DNA of 64,000 nucleotides, from positions 30,681 through 94,680 of the forward strand of contig DYKI01000005.1 of NCBI GenBank assembly GCA_020722705.1, in the 5' to 3' direction. The notes beneath the pieces were generated by a model. It saw nothing but the letters and a program-made list of their open reading frames with translations, had not been told where the DNA came from and ran no database searches. The translations under genes and the position numbers were made by a program. This stretch comes from Chthonomonas calidirosea (GTDB lineage: Bacteria; Armatimonadota; Chthonomonadetes; Chthonomonadales; CAJBBX01). Below, piece by piece: positions 1 to 9,237 of this stretch (the first letter of the stretch is position 1; each line of letters begins with the position of its first letter).

Positions 1-741
1 ATGGACGGGCCCGACTACCTGTCCGCCGAGACCTTCAACGTACCGATCGTCCTGTTCGACACGGGCATGCCCCATCAAGGGCACACCCAGTTCCTGTTCG
101 ACAATGAGAGGGCCTGCTATGGCCTGACCACATGGCTGATCGAGCGCGGACACACCTCCATCGCCTATGCGGTCGGAGACGCCGGCATTCGGCACGGGCC
201 GTTGCTGGCGCGTGTGCGCGGGTATGTCAATGCGCTGGCCGACAAGGGACTCGGCTGCCGTGAGGACCTCGTGGCCCACTATCAGTACAACGACCGTGGT
301 GTCATCGGGGAACTGGCCGCTCGCTTTGCCGGGATGGAGAATCCCCCCACCGCGTTGATAGCCACCGACGACATGGCGGCCGTGGAGTTCATTGAACGAT
401 TCGACGCACTGGGTCTTCGCGTGCCGGACGACATACAGGTTGTTGGGTTTGACGACCGCGAAGAGGCTCGGCGGCTCCGACATCAGTTTTCGACCACGCG
501 GCCGGATTTCGAGCGGCTCGGGGAGCTGGCTTGCGAGGAGCTGATTCGGCTCGTTAGCGGTGATGTGCCATCGGGCAGGAGCTTTGTTCTTGAAGTGCCC
601 CTGGTGATTCGGCGACATCCTTCAGTCAGAGTGACCGAAGATGCAGCACACCTGCCTGTGCATGCCAGAATATCCGATGAAACTTTCACCAGAGTCGGGC
701 CCTCCGAAGGCAGGAATGCGCTTTCCGACGTCGTACTATGA
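1..741 (+). CDS. LacI/GalR-type regulator, ligand-binding domain (5' partial)
   Basis: This is the effector-binding half of a LacI-family transcription factor, a periplasmic-binding-protein-like fold that senses a sugar or related ligand. The second lobe is recognisable: TALIATDDMAA near residue 120, VPDDIQVVGFDD near 140, and a C-terminal run with RPDFERLGELACEELIRL, the usual order in this family. The helix-turn-helix DNA-binding region and the first strands are absent because the gene runs off the left edge of the window, so the ATG at base 1 is unlikely to be the true start. Downstream glycosidases are plausible targets, but no operator was identified. Family assignment is firm; the ligand is unknown. 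Confidence 0.85.
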   Translation: MDGPDYLSAETFNVPIVLFDTGMPHQGHTQFLFDNERACYGLTTWLIERGHTSIAYAVGDAGIRHGPLLARVRGYVNALADKGLGCREDLVAHYQYNDRGVIGELAARFAGMENPPTALIATDDMAAVEFIERFDALGLRVPDDIQVVGFDDREEARRLRHQFSTTRPDFERLGELACEELIRLVSGDVPSGRSFVLEVPLVIRRHPSVRVTEDAAHLPVHARISDETFTRVGPSEGRNALSDVVL

Positions 742-768
742 GATTATCGAGGGAGGGAGAAGGCAACC

Positions 769-1050
769 ATGAAACAGAACATTTCGCCTGTGGTCGCCGT
801 CGTGATCGTCGTTCTGGTGCTCGTGGTGATTGGCGGGTTCTTCTATATGCGGACCAGCAGGACGGCGCCGGCCGGGCCGGGCGGCGGACCGCCGCCGTTG
901 CCCACCGAGACAATGAAGAACCTGTCGGATGCCATGTCGAAAGCCGGGCAGCAGCAGGGTGCTTCCGCACCCTCTGTACCCAGCGGTCCGGGGGCGGGTC
1001 CTATGCTTCCTCAGGGGGGCACGCCCATGCCTCCGCCTCCGCCGAAATAG
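769..1050 (+). CDS. Small membrane-anchored proline/glycine-rich protein
   Basis: A 93-residue protein with one hydrophobic N-terminal segment (about residues 7-26, rich in Val and Ile) followed by a Pro/Gly/Ala/Ser-rich tail ending in a run of prolines and a lysine. An AGGGAGGGAG ribosome binding site lies just upstream of the ATG. The tail should be disordered and outside the cytoplasm. It sits 27 bases after the LacI-type gene and before a pseudopilin. I do not recognise a family. The clean start site and membrane segment argue that it is a real gene. Confidence 0.6.
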   Translation: MKQNISPVVAVVIVVLVLVVIGGFFYMRTSRTAPAGPGGGPPPLPTETMKNLSDAMSKAGQQQGASAPSVPSGPGAGPMLPQGGTPMPPPPPK

Positions 1051-1232
1051 GCCGGGGCGTCCGGCTTTGGAGCGCTGTGGGGACGGGTCGTCGGGCACCC
1101 GTTCCCCAGGCCGTATGAGGCTGCCCGACATGACTTGATCTGTCGTACGTATGCCCGGGGCGCGGGGCGGGTAGCCGCGCCACAAACTAGACGAAGCGCA
1201 CAGCTTCAGTGCGCAAGGGAGGAGCTACAGCA

Positions 1233-2036
1233 ATGCGAAGAGGCTTCACACTGATCGAGCTGCTCGTCGTGATCGCGATCATTGCGATTCTGGCTGCCAT
1301 CCTGTTCCCTGTCTTCGCACAGGCCAGGGAGCAGGCACGCGCGACCTCCTGCTTGAGCAACACCAAGCAGATCGGTCTCAGCGTCAAGATGTATGCCCAG
1401 GACTACGACGAGGAGTACCCCAACGGGACCTATCCTGGTCCCCGCAACTGGGAAGTCAACCTGGATGTGGACCCGTACGGGGCTGGCCCTATGCTGGACT
1501 GCTTCCGCATTCTGGAGGGCTGGAACCCCGGCGACGGCGGCCCCAACTACACGGGCTGCGCCTATGGCGGCGAGTTCTATCGCCATCTGATGCATGTCCA
1601 GCTTGGACCCTACCAGAAGAACAAGAACATCTGGTACTGCCCATCCGACCCGTATCGCCGACCCGACGCCACCAATATCGGCCGGGGCATGCAGTCGTAT
1701 CAGTGGTTCCCGAACTGGATCTACAACGGCTGCTGCGGCATTGACGTGCGCTACCCCGACGGCACGTTCAAGAACCTCTGGAACCAGAACCCGAGCGAGA
1801 GGTCCGAGTGGATCTCGGAGCGGATTCTGTTCGCCGAGCGCGGTATCTTCGGCTGGGACGGCGCCGATGCGACCACCGATGCGTGCACGCCGTGGACCGA
1901 TCGCCGCACGATCTACAACCATTCTCGCGGCTACAATGTGACCTTCTTCGACGGCCACTCCAAACTGGTCACCTACGGCCAGAAGTGGCGGACGATCCCC
2001 GCTACCGGCTGGGGCATCGGATGCCGACCCATGTAG
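1233..2036 (+). CDS. DUF1559-type pseudopilin (type II secretion/type IV pilin-like)
   Basis: A 267-residue prepilin-like protein. The N-terminus has the class III signal motif [20 protein letters not shown], with cleavage and N-methylation expected at the G-F bond after residue 4 and Glu at +5. This is followed by the [10 protein letters not shown] segment and a C-terminal NVTFFDGH motif typical of DUF1559 proteins of Planctomycetes and Armatimonadota. The ATG at 1233 is preferred over a GTG at 1209 because the prepilin peptidase motif then lies at the very N-terminus and a GGGAGGAG site lies upstream. It would be exported by a type II or type IV pilus-like machine, none of which is encoded nearby. 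Its exact role is unknown. Confidence 0.92.
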   Translation: MRRGFTLIELLVVIAIIAILAAILFPVFAQAREQARATSCLSNTKQIGLSVKMYAQDYDEEYPNGTYPGPRNWEVNLDVDPYGAGPMLDCFRILEGWNPGDGGPNYTGCAYGGEFYRHLMHVQLGPYQKNKNIWYCPSDPYRRPDATNIGRGMQSYQWFPNWIYNGCCGIDVRYPDGTFKNLWNQNPSERSEWISERILFAERGIFGWDGADATTDACTPWTDRRTIYNHSRGYNVTFFDGHSKLVTYGQKWRTIPATGWGIGCRPM

Positions 2037-2053
2037 TCGCCTGACCGACGAGC

Positions 2054-2110
2054 GTCCGCGTGTGCGGACATGACCGGTCAACTCCGTCGGGGCGTCCTCG
2101 TGGCGCCCCG
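2054..2110 (+). terminator. Two adjacent hairpins after the pseudopilin gene
   Basis: GTCCGC (2054-2059) pairs with GCGGAC (2064-2069) over a four-base loop. A second stem CGGGGCG (2088-2094) pairs with CGCCCCG (2104-2110). The second is followed by ATTGCTTCT, a poor T-tract. They lie between the pseudopilin stop and the promoter of the next gene and may act as a transcription terminator. Confidence 0.4.
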
Positions 2111-2199
2111 ATTGCTTCTGTAGGGTCATTCCGCCGGGCGTTCGTAGTGCAGCGCCGCTCGTTCGAATGCCGGCGGGCGGTCCAACCTCGCGGTCTCGC

Positions 2200-2228
2200 T
2201 TGACATCCTGTCAGATTGCCGATATCAT
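2200..2228 (+). promoter_or_regulatory. Sigma70-type promoter of the DUF4143 ATPase
   Basis: TTGACA at 2200-2205 and TATCAT at 2223-2228 are separated by 17 bases. The predicted start of transcription falls at about 2235, only about four bases before the ATG at 2239, so the message would be almost leaderless. No Shine-Dalgarno sequence is visible. Confidence 0.65.
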
Positions 2229-2238
2229 AGCGCTGATT

Positions 2239-3453
2239 ATGACAGCCTATCACTCGAGAGAGCTGGCGGGGCGCGTCGAACGAGCGCTGCGGCGTCTCCC
2301 TGTCGTCGTCATATCCGGACTGAGGCAGAGCGGGAAGAGCACGATGCTCCAGAGCGAGGACCGTCTTGCCCGAGGGCGATCCTACCGGACCCTTGACGAC
2401 TTCGCTACCCTTGCGGCGTCGAGAGCGAACCCGGAGGCCTTGCTCGAGCAACCTTGTGTCCTCGATGAGGTGCAGCGGAGTCCGGACCTCTTGATCGCGA
2501 TCAAACGGGTCGTGGATCGTGGGCGAGAACCGGGCCGGTTTCTCCTGTCCGGTTCGGCGAACCTTGCCCTTCTCGGCAGTGTTTCGGAGACGCTGGCCGG
2601 TCGGGCCGTATACATGAACCTCCATCCGATGACCAGGCGTGAGATCCGTCGTGAGACGCATAGCGCGCCGTTGCTGGTCTCCTGGCTGAACGAACGGACT
2701 CTGCCGGTGGGTGAGAGGCCTCCCGTGGCCGACGCTGAGGTGGCCCGTGGCGGTCTCCCCCCCGCGTGCCTCGGCTCGGCTGATGGTGTGGACGAGTGGT
2801 TCCGAGGCTATGTCCAGACCTACGTTGAACGCGATGTTCGTCAGCTTTCACAGGTCGGTGACCTGGTGTCGTTCCAGACATTCACGGCGCTGGCTGCTCT
2901 GCGCACTGCACAGGTCCTGGTCATCGCCTCGCTCGCGCGCGACGCGCGAGTGAGCGCGGCCGTGGCTGCGCGCTACCTCAACCTGCTTGAGGCATCTTTC
3001 CTTGTGCGCCGCCTGCCGCCCTTCCTCGGAAACGAGTCGAAGCGGCTTGTCAGGTCGCCCAAGCTCTACTTTACGGATTCCGGTTTGGCCACACACCTGA
3101 TGGGTGGATCGGCGACCAGCCTTCCGCCGGCATTCCGCGGCGCGCTCTTCGAGACGTACACGGCGGCGAATCTCTCGGCGATCATTGAAGCGCATCTGCC
3201 CGATGCCCGGCTGAGCTACTGGCATGAGCAGGGACGGCACGAGGTGGACTTCGTGATCGAGCGCGCCGGCCAGGTGGTCGCCGTGGAGATCAAGGCCGCA
3301 TCGAGATGGGACACGGGTGACCTGTCAGGCCTTCGCGCGTTCATGCGCCACACGCCTGCTTGCAGCGGCGCGATCCTTGCGTACAATGGGATGCAGGCTG
3401 TGGCTCTCGACGGCGGCATCCAGGCCATTCCGTTGGCCTCGCTGATCGCTTAA
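2239..3453 (+). CDS. AAA-type ATPase with C-terminal DUF4143 domain
   Basis: A 404-residue P-loop protein of the widespread AAA_14/DUF4143 type. The Walker A motif is GLRQSGKS near residue 30, and a Walker B-like stretch (VLDEVQRSP) follows near residue 75. The C-terminal third carries the DUF4143 hallmark HEVDFVIERAGQVVAVEIKA, which resembles a restriction-endonuclease-like fold. The start at 2239 is chosen over 2167 because the promoter -10 ends at 2228 and family members begin this way. Its cellular role is not established; such genes are usually solitary, as here, and are thought to move between genomes. The gene interrupts a region otherwise devoted to secreted proteins. Confidence 0.88.
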   Translation: MTAYHSRELAGRVERALRRLPVVVISGLRQSGKSTMLQSEDRLARGRSYRTLDDFATLAASRANPEALLEQPCVLDEVQRSPDLLIAIKRVVDRGREPGRFLLSGSANLALLGSVSETLAGRAVYMNLHPMTRREIRRETHSAPLLVSWLNERTLPVGERPPVADAEVARGGLPPACLGSADGVDEWFRGYVQTYVERDVRQLSQVGDLVSFQTFTALAALRTAQVLVIASLARDARVSAAVAARYLNLLEASFLVRRLPPFLGNESKRLVRSPKLYFTDSGLATHLMGGSATSLPPAFRGALFETYTAANLSAIIEAHLPDARLSYWHEQGRHEVDFVIERAGQVVAVEIKAASRWDTGDLSGLRAFMRHTPACSGAILAYNGMQAVALDGGIQAIPLASLIA

Positions 3454-3582
3454 CGATGAGTCCTGAGACGCAGGGGCATGTCGGGTGGTCGAATCCGGCC
3501 GACATGGGCAATGCAGTCGCGCACAGCTTTGCCCTCAGCAGGGCAGGCCAATGAGGATGTGGAAGGTAGGGCTATGTGAGCA

Positions 3583-6192
3583 ATGAGTGTCATTTGCTGT
3601 CTTGGAGGCGTGGCTGCCATGGTGGTCGCCCATTCGGAGCCGCTGACGGTCCGCGTCAAGGTGACCAGGGGCGCTCCTGCTCTGCTCGTCAACGGGAAGC
3701 CCGTTCGACCCCGCATGTTCTTCGGCGGGCCGGGGACCAATCCCATCAGGGTCGGTCCCGAAGGCAGGCGCATAGCATTCGAGTTCACGGCCAACAGCGA
3801 GGCGCCCGGCGACGGCACCATGCACTTCCGGTTCGGCCGGAAGGCTGGACAGGTCTGGCTCGACGACGTGTCGGTCGTGGATGTCGAGACCGCACGTGCG
3901 GTGATGCCCCGGGCGGCTTTCGAGGCAGGCGAGCTGCCATGGTCCGAGCAGTGGATCGTCTGGCCGAGGGACGAAAAGAACACCGTCGGGAAGGTGGAAG
4001 GAGCTGCCGGAGAGGGTGCCGAAGGCACGGCCGGGCTCAAGGTAACCCTGACCGATCCTCCGGGTGGGAGGTGGCCCGACTTCCACATCTACCATGTGCC
4101 GAACATGCGGATCGAGCGGGGCAAGACCTATCGGGTGTCGCTGTGGTGCCGCGCCGATCCGGCGCGCGATGTGGCGATCAACTTCTATCGGCCTGGCGCC
4201 ACGTTTGTACACCTGGGCGGGCCTCCGAGCCGCTTCGAGAGCCAGATCAAACTTGCCGCGGATGCGGGGGTGGACTTCGTGTCTTTCATCATTCCCACGC
4301 CATGGCCCGAGCCGGGGCATGAGCCGGATTGGACCGGCGTGGATGCCGAGTGCGACCGGGTGCTCAAGGCCAACCCCCGGGCGCTGCTGCTGCCCCGTTT
4401 CGGCCTCGATCCTCCGGGCTGGTGGGCGCGGGCGCATCCCGACGATATGATGCAGTGGGAGAACGGGTCGCGGCGACACACCGCGGTGCCGGCATCCCCG
4501 CGCTATCGCAAGGATGCCGCCGAGCGAACCGCGGCGCTCATCCGGCACCTGGAGGAGCGATACCCCGACAACATGGCAGGCTACCATCCATGCGGCCAGA
4601 ACACTGGAGAGTGGTTCTACGAAGAGACCTGGGGCGCTCTGCTCAACGGCTACGCCAAAGCCGATCTGGAGGGCTGGCGTGCCTGGCTCCTGGCGGCGTA
4701 CGCCGATGACGCGGCGCTGCGCAAGGCGTGGCGCGATCCCACGGTGACGCGGGCCGAAGCCACGCTCCCGACGACGGCCGAGCGTCGCGGCAATCCGAAC
4801 GGCACCCTGCGCGATCCTGCGACCGAGCGCAAACTGCTCGATTTCGCGCAATACCAGCAGGACGCCATGGCGGAGTTCGTGTGCGAGACGGCTCGCGCCG
4901 CCCGACAAGCATCCGAAGGCCGCAAACTGATCGTGTACTTCTACGGGTACGCCTACGAGTTCGGCGGCGTCGCGCTGGGTCCGTCCACATCGGGCCACTA
5001 TGCCATGCGGCGCGTGCTCGAGTGCCCGGACATTGACATTCTGTGTTCCCCCATCTCGTACGGCGACCGCGGGCTGGGCGGGACCGGCCCCGTCATGTCC
5101 GCCGCCGAAAGCGTTGCATTGACGGGCAGCAAGATGTGGCTTCAGGAGGACGACACCCGCACCCATGAGAGCCCTGATGTGCCCGATGCCATTGCCCGCC
5201 TCAAGACACCCGGTGAGACAGAGCGGGCGCTGACGAGGAATCTGATCAACGAGGCGACTCGCAACCTGGCCACATGGTGGATGGACCTCGGGATGACCGG
5301 CTGGTTCGACGATCCTGGCATCTGGGGCCTCATGAAGAGGTTCGAACCCATTGACCGCTACTTTATGGAACATCCGACTCCGTTTCTTCCTGAGGTGGCC
5401 AGCGTTATGGATGAGAGGTCCATGCTGCTCATCGGGCCGAACGTCTACCCCGAAACGTTTCCGCTGACGTACGGGGCGCGGCATCAACTTGGCCGGATGG
5501 GCGCGCCTTACGGGCAGTACTTGCAGGACGATGTCGTGGCCGGGCGGGTCAAGGCGCGGATGTATGTGTTCCACAGCGCATTCCGGATGAGCGCAGGCGA
5601 CCGTGCCAGGTTATTGCGGGCGACGCGTGGCTCGATGCGCGTTTGGCTGTATGCGCCCGGCGCGTTCGACGATGCCGGCCCCTCACCCGAGGGCATGCGG
5701 GAGCTGACTGGATTCCGGATCGAACCTGTGAAACTGACTTCAGCCCGGGCGACGCCGACACCGGCGGGGATTGCATTGGGACTGATGGGACCCGTCGGAC
5801 TGGACAGACCGGTCCGGCCTCTCTACGCAGCGATGGACGCTGCGCCCGAGGAGACTCTGGCCACATATGCGGACGGTTCGGCCGCTGTCGCGCTCCGCAA
5901 GACCTCCGACGGATGGTCCATGTTCGTTGGGACGCCTGGACTGACGCCTGAGATGTTGCGGATCGCAGCCGACAAGGCGAACGTCCATGTATACTCCCGC
6001 GACAATGCGGCCGTGTGGTCCAACGGCCCCTATGTCGCCGTGCAGGCTACGCGTGACGGACCCGTGGCGGTTCGGCTGAAGAGCCGCAACGTCGTTTCGG
6101 ACGCCATTACCGGTGAACGGATCGGCTCCGGACCCCATCTGACGTTCAACATGCGCAAGGGCGACATACGAGTGCTGAAGGCCGGGCGTTGA
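3583..6192 (+). CDS. Secreted GH42-like glycoside hydrolase
   Basis: An 869-residue protein with a short hydrophobic N-terminus, a beta-sandwich carbohydrate-binding-like region (about residues 15-200) containing the WLDDVSVVD strand of CBM4/9-type modules, a TIM-barrel glycosidase core (about 215-590, including GEWFYEETWG near 347), and a C-terminal domain (about 600-740, MYVFHSAFRMS) resembling the GH42 trimerisation domain. Its role is probably beta-galactoside or related glycan hydrolysis outside the cytoplasm. An in-frame TGA at 3577 fixes the start at or after 3583. The resulting signal peptide has no basic n-region, while a reading frame opening at 3551 encodes MRMWKVGL, so a frameshift at the 5' end is possible. 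A beta-mannosidase follows after 31 bases. Confidence 0.75.
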   Translation: MSVICCLGGVAAMVVAHSEPLTVRVKVTRGAPALLVNGKPVRPRMFFGGPGTNPIRVGPEGRRIAFEFTANSEAPGDGTMHFRFGRKAGQVWLDDVSVVDVETARAVMPRAAFEAGELPWSEQWIVWPRDEKNTVGKVEGAAGEGAEGTAGLKVTLTDPPGGRWPDFHIYHVPNMRIERGKTYRVSLWCRADPARDVAINFYRPGATFVHLGGPPSRFESQIKLAADAGVDFVSFIIPTPWPEPGHEPDWTGVDAECDRVLKANPRALLLPRFGLDPPGWWARAHPDDMMQWENGSRRHTAVPASPRYRKDAAERTAALIRHLEERYPDNMAGYHPCGQNTGEWFYEETWGALLNGYAKADLEGWRAWLLAAYADDAALRKAWRDPTVTRAEATLPTTAERRGNPNGTLRDPATERKLLDFAQYQQDAMAEFVCETARAARQASEGRKLIVYFYGYAYEFGGVALGPSTSGHYAMRRVLECPDIDILCSPISYGDRGLGGTGPVMSAAESVALTGSKMWLQEDDTRTHESPDVPDAIARLKTPGETERALTRNLINEATRNLATWWMDLGMTGWFDDPGIWGLMKRFEPIDRYFMEHPTPFLPEVASVMDERSMLLIGPNVYPETFPLTYGARHQLGRMGAPYGQYLQDDVVAGRVKARMYVFHSAFRMSAGDRARLLRATRGSMRVWLYAPGAFDDAGPSPEGMRELTGFRIEPVKLTSARATPTPAGIALGLMGPVGLDRPVRPLYAAMDAAPEETLATYADGSAAVALRKTSDGWSMFVGTPGLTPEMLRIAADKANVHVYSRDNAAVWSNGPYVAVQATRDGPVAVRLKSRNVVSDAITGERIGSGPHLTFNMRKGDIRVLKAGR

Positions 6193-6223
6193 GCCGAACG
6201 AGACGCGAGACAAGAACGAGGAG

Positions 6224-8752
6224 ATGCTCTTGGCCGACGGATTTCTGTCGCTGAATGGCGATTGGCAACTGACCTGGTCCGAAGACTGCCCGGATGTTCC
6301 GGCGGCACCCGATGCCCCCGGCCAGATGTGGATACCTGCAAGGGTGCCCGCTCCCGTCCACGAGGTCTTGATGGAAGCGGGGCTGCTCGACGACCCGAAT
6401 GTGGGACTCAACAGCCTTCGGGCCCGATGGGTGGAGGAGCAGTACTGGGTCTGCCGACTGGCCTTTGACGCACCGGACGGCGCGCTCGCGGGGTCCCAGT
6501 GGCTCGTATTCGAGTGGCTGGAGCTCGACGCTTCTGTTCGCCTGAACGGTCACGAGGTCGGTCGGCACAGGAATGCGCACCGAAAGGCCCGCTTCGACGT
6601 CACGGGGCATCTGCATCCAGGCCGAAATGTGCTTGTGGTCGTTGTTGAGAGCGGCCTTCATGCGGTGAACGACTTGCCGGTCGCCGGCTATGGGCTCGAC
6701 CCCTATGCCCGGCAAACGCGCAGACCTCTGCTGCGCAAGGCCCAGTATCAGTGCGGCTGGGACTGGAACCCGCGCATGATGAACGTCGGCATCCTCGGAA
6801 ATGTCCGGCTCGAGTGGGCTGCCGCGCCTATGCTGGAATCTGCATGGCTTGTGGCGGTGGCGTCCGACGATCTGAAGTCGGCGCGCCTGTCTGCGAAGGT
6901 CCGGATCCTGTGGCCCGAAGGATGTGAGGAACCCTGCACCTTGCGGGCTGTGATTGCCGATACGGGTCAGTCGGTGGCGGCGCCGGTAACGCGTCCCGAT
7001 GCCGGTGCGCGGTCTTCCGAGCACGAGGTTCAGTTCACGATTGCTGAACCGTTGCTGTGGTGGCCGATCGGCCATGGGCCTCAGAACCTGTACACCGTCG
7101 AGGTGACCGTCGAGTCGAAGTCCGGCCGGCAGGTGCGTTCGCTGAGGACCGGCATCCGCAAGGTGCAGATAGACCAAACGCCGCACCCCGAGGCAGGCAG
7201 ACACTTCATCATCCGCGTCAATGACCGTCCGATCTTCTGCAAGGGGGGCAACTGGGTGCCGCCCGACCTCATGCCGTCCCGCGTGCCGCCCGAACGTTAC
7301 CGCGAGCTTGTGCGTCATGCCGTTGACGCCAACTTCACCATGCTGCGCGTCTGGGGCGGAGCGGTCTTCATCCCGGATGAGCTTGCCGACGCGTGCGACG
7401 ATGCGGGGATTCTGTTGTGGCACGACTTCCTGTTTGCGTGCGCCAAGTATCCCGGGGACGATCCGGACTTCGTGACCGAGGTCGAACTGGAAGTGACGGA
7501 GGCGGTCCGCAGGCTTTCCCGCCACCCGTCTCTGGTGGTCTGGTGCGGCAACAACGAGGTGGAATGGGGTGATCGCGAATGGGGCTACCGCGAGAAGCGT
7601 CCCGTTACACCCCATCACGCCCTTTTTTACCTGTACATCCCGCGCATTCTGCGCGCCGAGGATCCGTCGAAGGTGTACTGGCCGAGCTCGCCGTGGTCGC
7701 CCGACTTTGGCGCGCCGAACGACCCGACGGTAGGCGATCAGCACCCGTGGGGCGTCTCGATACTGGAGCCTGGCCCGGCGGACTTCTGGAAGTACCGCGG
7801 GTACGTAGACAGGTTCCCAAACGAGGGTGGGGTTCTCGGGGCATCTCTGCCGGTTACGTTGGACAGCTTCCTCCCCGAACATGAAAGGCGTTTGCTGACA
7901 CCGTCATGGGTACACCACGACAATCCCATTGCGTTTCGAGGGGCGAAGCCGGGCGATCTCGGCAGGGCCTACGACACCTTCAAGCTGTGGACCGGACTCG
8001 ATCCTCTGGCGATGGACTATCGTGACTACTCACTGCTGAGCGGCCTGGTTCAGGCCGAAGGGCTTCGGGAGTACATCGCCAACTACCGTCGGCGAATGTA
8101 TAGCAGCTCGTCAGCCATCTTCTGGATGTACAACGATTCGTGGCCGGTCACGCACGGGTGGACGATTGTGGACTACTACCTGCGCCGCAAGCTCAGCTAC
8201 CATCCGGTTCGCCGGGCGTTTCAGCCGGTGACCGCAGTCGTCGCCGATGAGGGCGAGCAAATCGGGTTCTACGGTGTCAACGACAGCCCCGGCGAGTGGC
8301 GCGGCCTGCTCAGCTTCGGCCTGTTCAGCTTGGCCGGCGGGTACCCCTCCAGGGAGGAACGCGACGTGGTTATACCACCGCTGTCCTCGGTTCGACTGGC
8401 CTCGCTTCCACGTGGAGCATGGGAACGTGCAGGCCTTGAAAGCACAGGAGCGTTTGCTCGCCTGATTGACCGAGGAACCGAGGCAGCGATGCATCGCCTG
8501 TTCGTGAGGCGATTCGGAGACCTTGAGTTTGTGGATCGCCCGGTGAAGGTAGAGTGCGCCGAAGGACGCGCAACATTCACATGCGAGGCGTTTGCCTGGG
8601 GCGTGTGCCTGGATCTGGCGGGTCGCGACGATCTGGCCGACAACTGCTTCGACCTGCTTCCCGGCGTTGGGTATACTTTGCCCTGTCTGAACGACCGCGA
8701 GCCTCCGCAGGTGGCATTCGTCGGCAGTCGGGCCCTAATGTCGGCGCGATGA
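6224..8752 (+). CDS. Beta-mannosidase, glycoside hydrolase family 2
   Basis: This 842-residue enzyme should release terminal beta-mannose from oligosaccharides. Domain order follows GH2: an N-terminal sugar-binding jelly roll (SLNGDWQLTW at residues 6-15), an immunoglobulin-like domain (LRKAQYQCGWDWNPR near 170), a TIM barrel (GGNWVPPDLMPSRVP from about 341), and C-terminal beta domains. The acid/base is Glu445 in WCGNNEVEWG. The nucleophile is probably Glu534 in RFPNEGG, at the position of the SEFG motif of characterised beta-mannosidases. No signal peptide is seen, so it is probably cytoplasmic and acts on imported fragments. It is the second gene after the GH42-like enzyme and likely co-transcribed with it. 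Confidence 0.9.
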   Translation: MLLADGFLSLNGDWQLTWSEDCPDVPAAPDAPGQMWIPARVPAPVHEVLMEAGLLDDPNVGLNSLRARWVEEQYWVCRLAFDAPDGALAGSQWLVFEWLELDASVRLNGHEVGRHRNAHRKARFDVTGHLHPGRNVLVVVVESGLHAVNDLPVAGYGLDPYARQTRRPLLRKAQYQCGWDWNPRMMNVGILGNVRLEWAAAPMLESAWLVAVASDDLKSARLSAKVRILWPEGCEEPCTLRAVIADTGQSVAAPVTRPDAGARSSEHEVQFTIAEPLLWWPIGHGPQNLYTVEVTVESKSGRQVRSLRTGIRKVQIDQTPHPEAGRHFIIRVNDRPIFCKGGNWVPPDLMPSRVPPERYRELVRHAVDANFTMLRVWGGAVFIPDELADACDDAGILLWHDFLFACAKYPGDDPDFVTEVELEVTEAVRRLSRHPSLVVWCGNNEVEWGDREWGYREKRPVTPHHALFYLYIPRILRAEDPSKVYWPSSPWSPDFGAPNDPTVGDQHPWGVSILEPGPADFWKYRGYVDRFPNEGGVLGASLPVTLDSFLPEHERRLLTPSWVHHDNPIAFRGAKPGDLGRAYDTFKLWTGLDPLAMDYRDYSLLSGLVQAEGLREYIANYRRRMYSSSSAIFWMYNDSWPVTHGWTIVDYYLRRKLSYHPVRRAFQPVTAVVADEGEQIGFYGVNDSPGEWRGLLSFGLFSLAGGYPSREERDVVIPPLSSVRLASLPRGAWERAGLESTGAFARLIDRGTEAAMHRLFVRRFGDLEFVDRPVKVECAEGRATFTCEAFAWGVCLDLAGRDDLADNCFDLLPGVGYTLPCLNDREPPQVAFVGSRALMSAR

Positions 8753-8927
8753 CACTTCGAGTCGCCCTCTGCGTTGGTCTTGTCGCAAGAACCCCCCGGC
8801 AAGTGCGCCAACGCTGCCCCTTTTGCGGTATATGGGACATGGCGAAACCATGGAGCAAGAAGGTTGTTCTCTCGCCGCGAATGACGTGCTCAAGCACCGC
8901 ATGCGTTTGGCAACAGGAGACTAGTGA

Positions 8928-9194
8928 ATGGCGAAGCGCATCAACCAGGATCGGTGCATACAGTGCGGTGTGTGCCTGGAAGAATGTCCCAACAACGGGA
9001 TTTCCGAAGTGGACGGCGAATACCGAATCGATTCCGGCCTGTGCACGGAGTGCTTTGGTTTCTACAAGACCTCGCACTGCGTTGACATATGCCCCGTTGA
9101 AGCGATCGAGACCGATCCGGACCAGGAGGTCGAAGAGGACCTGCTCATCGGCAGGTCAGCGGACCTGCATCCGGAGCGTTTTCCGCGAAGCTAG
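8928..9194 (+). CDS. 2[4Fe-4S] ferredoxin (YfhL-like)
   Basis: An 88-residue electron carrier. Cys10, 13, 16 and 20 form a CxxCxxCxxxC cluster site. The second site is Cys39, 42, 51 and 55, with the longer CxxC-x8-CxxxCP spacing of the YfhL-type ferredoxins. A CAGGAG ribosome binding site precedes the ATG. It lies 43 bases upstream of the corrinoid protein, suggesting it supplies low-potential electrons, for example to re-reduce inactivated Co(II) corrinoid; that role is inferred. The 175 bases upstream of it contain no gene that I can support. Confidence 0.9.
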   Translation: MAKRINQDRCIQCGVCLEECPNNGISEVDGEYRIDSGLCTECFGFYKTSHCVDICPVEAIETDPDQEVEEDLLIGRSADLHPERFPRS

Positions 9195-9237
9195 CCACAT
9201 TTGGCTCTAGTAAACACCAATCCGAGAGGATCCAACC

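Noticed and set aside
1206..2129. 307-codon open frame on the minus strand
   Set aside because: Antisense to the pseudopilin gene; no recognisable domain.
3535..5574. 679-codon open frame on the minus strand
   Set aside because: Antisense shadow of the GH42-like gene, caused by high GC at third codon positions; its translation resembles no protein family and has no ribosome binding site.
6146..7882. 578-codon open frame on the minus strand
   Set aside because: Antisense to the beta-mannosidase gene whose catalytic motifs are clear; no start signal.
8753..8927. Possible cobalamin riboswitch ahead of the corrinoid island
   Set aside because: I could not find the conserved B12 box or the expected stems; a covariance-model search would settle it.
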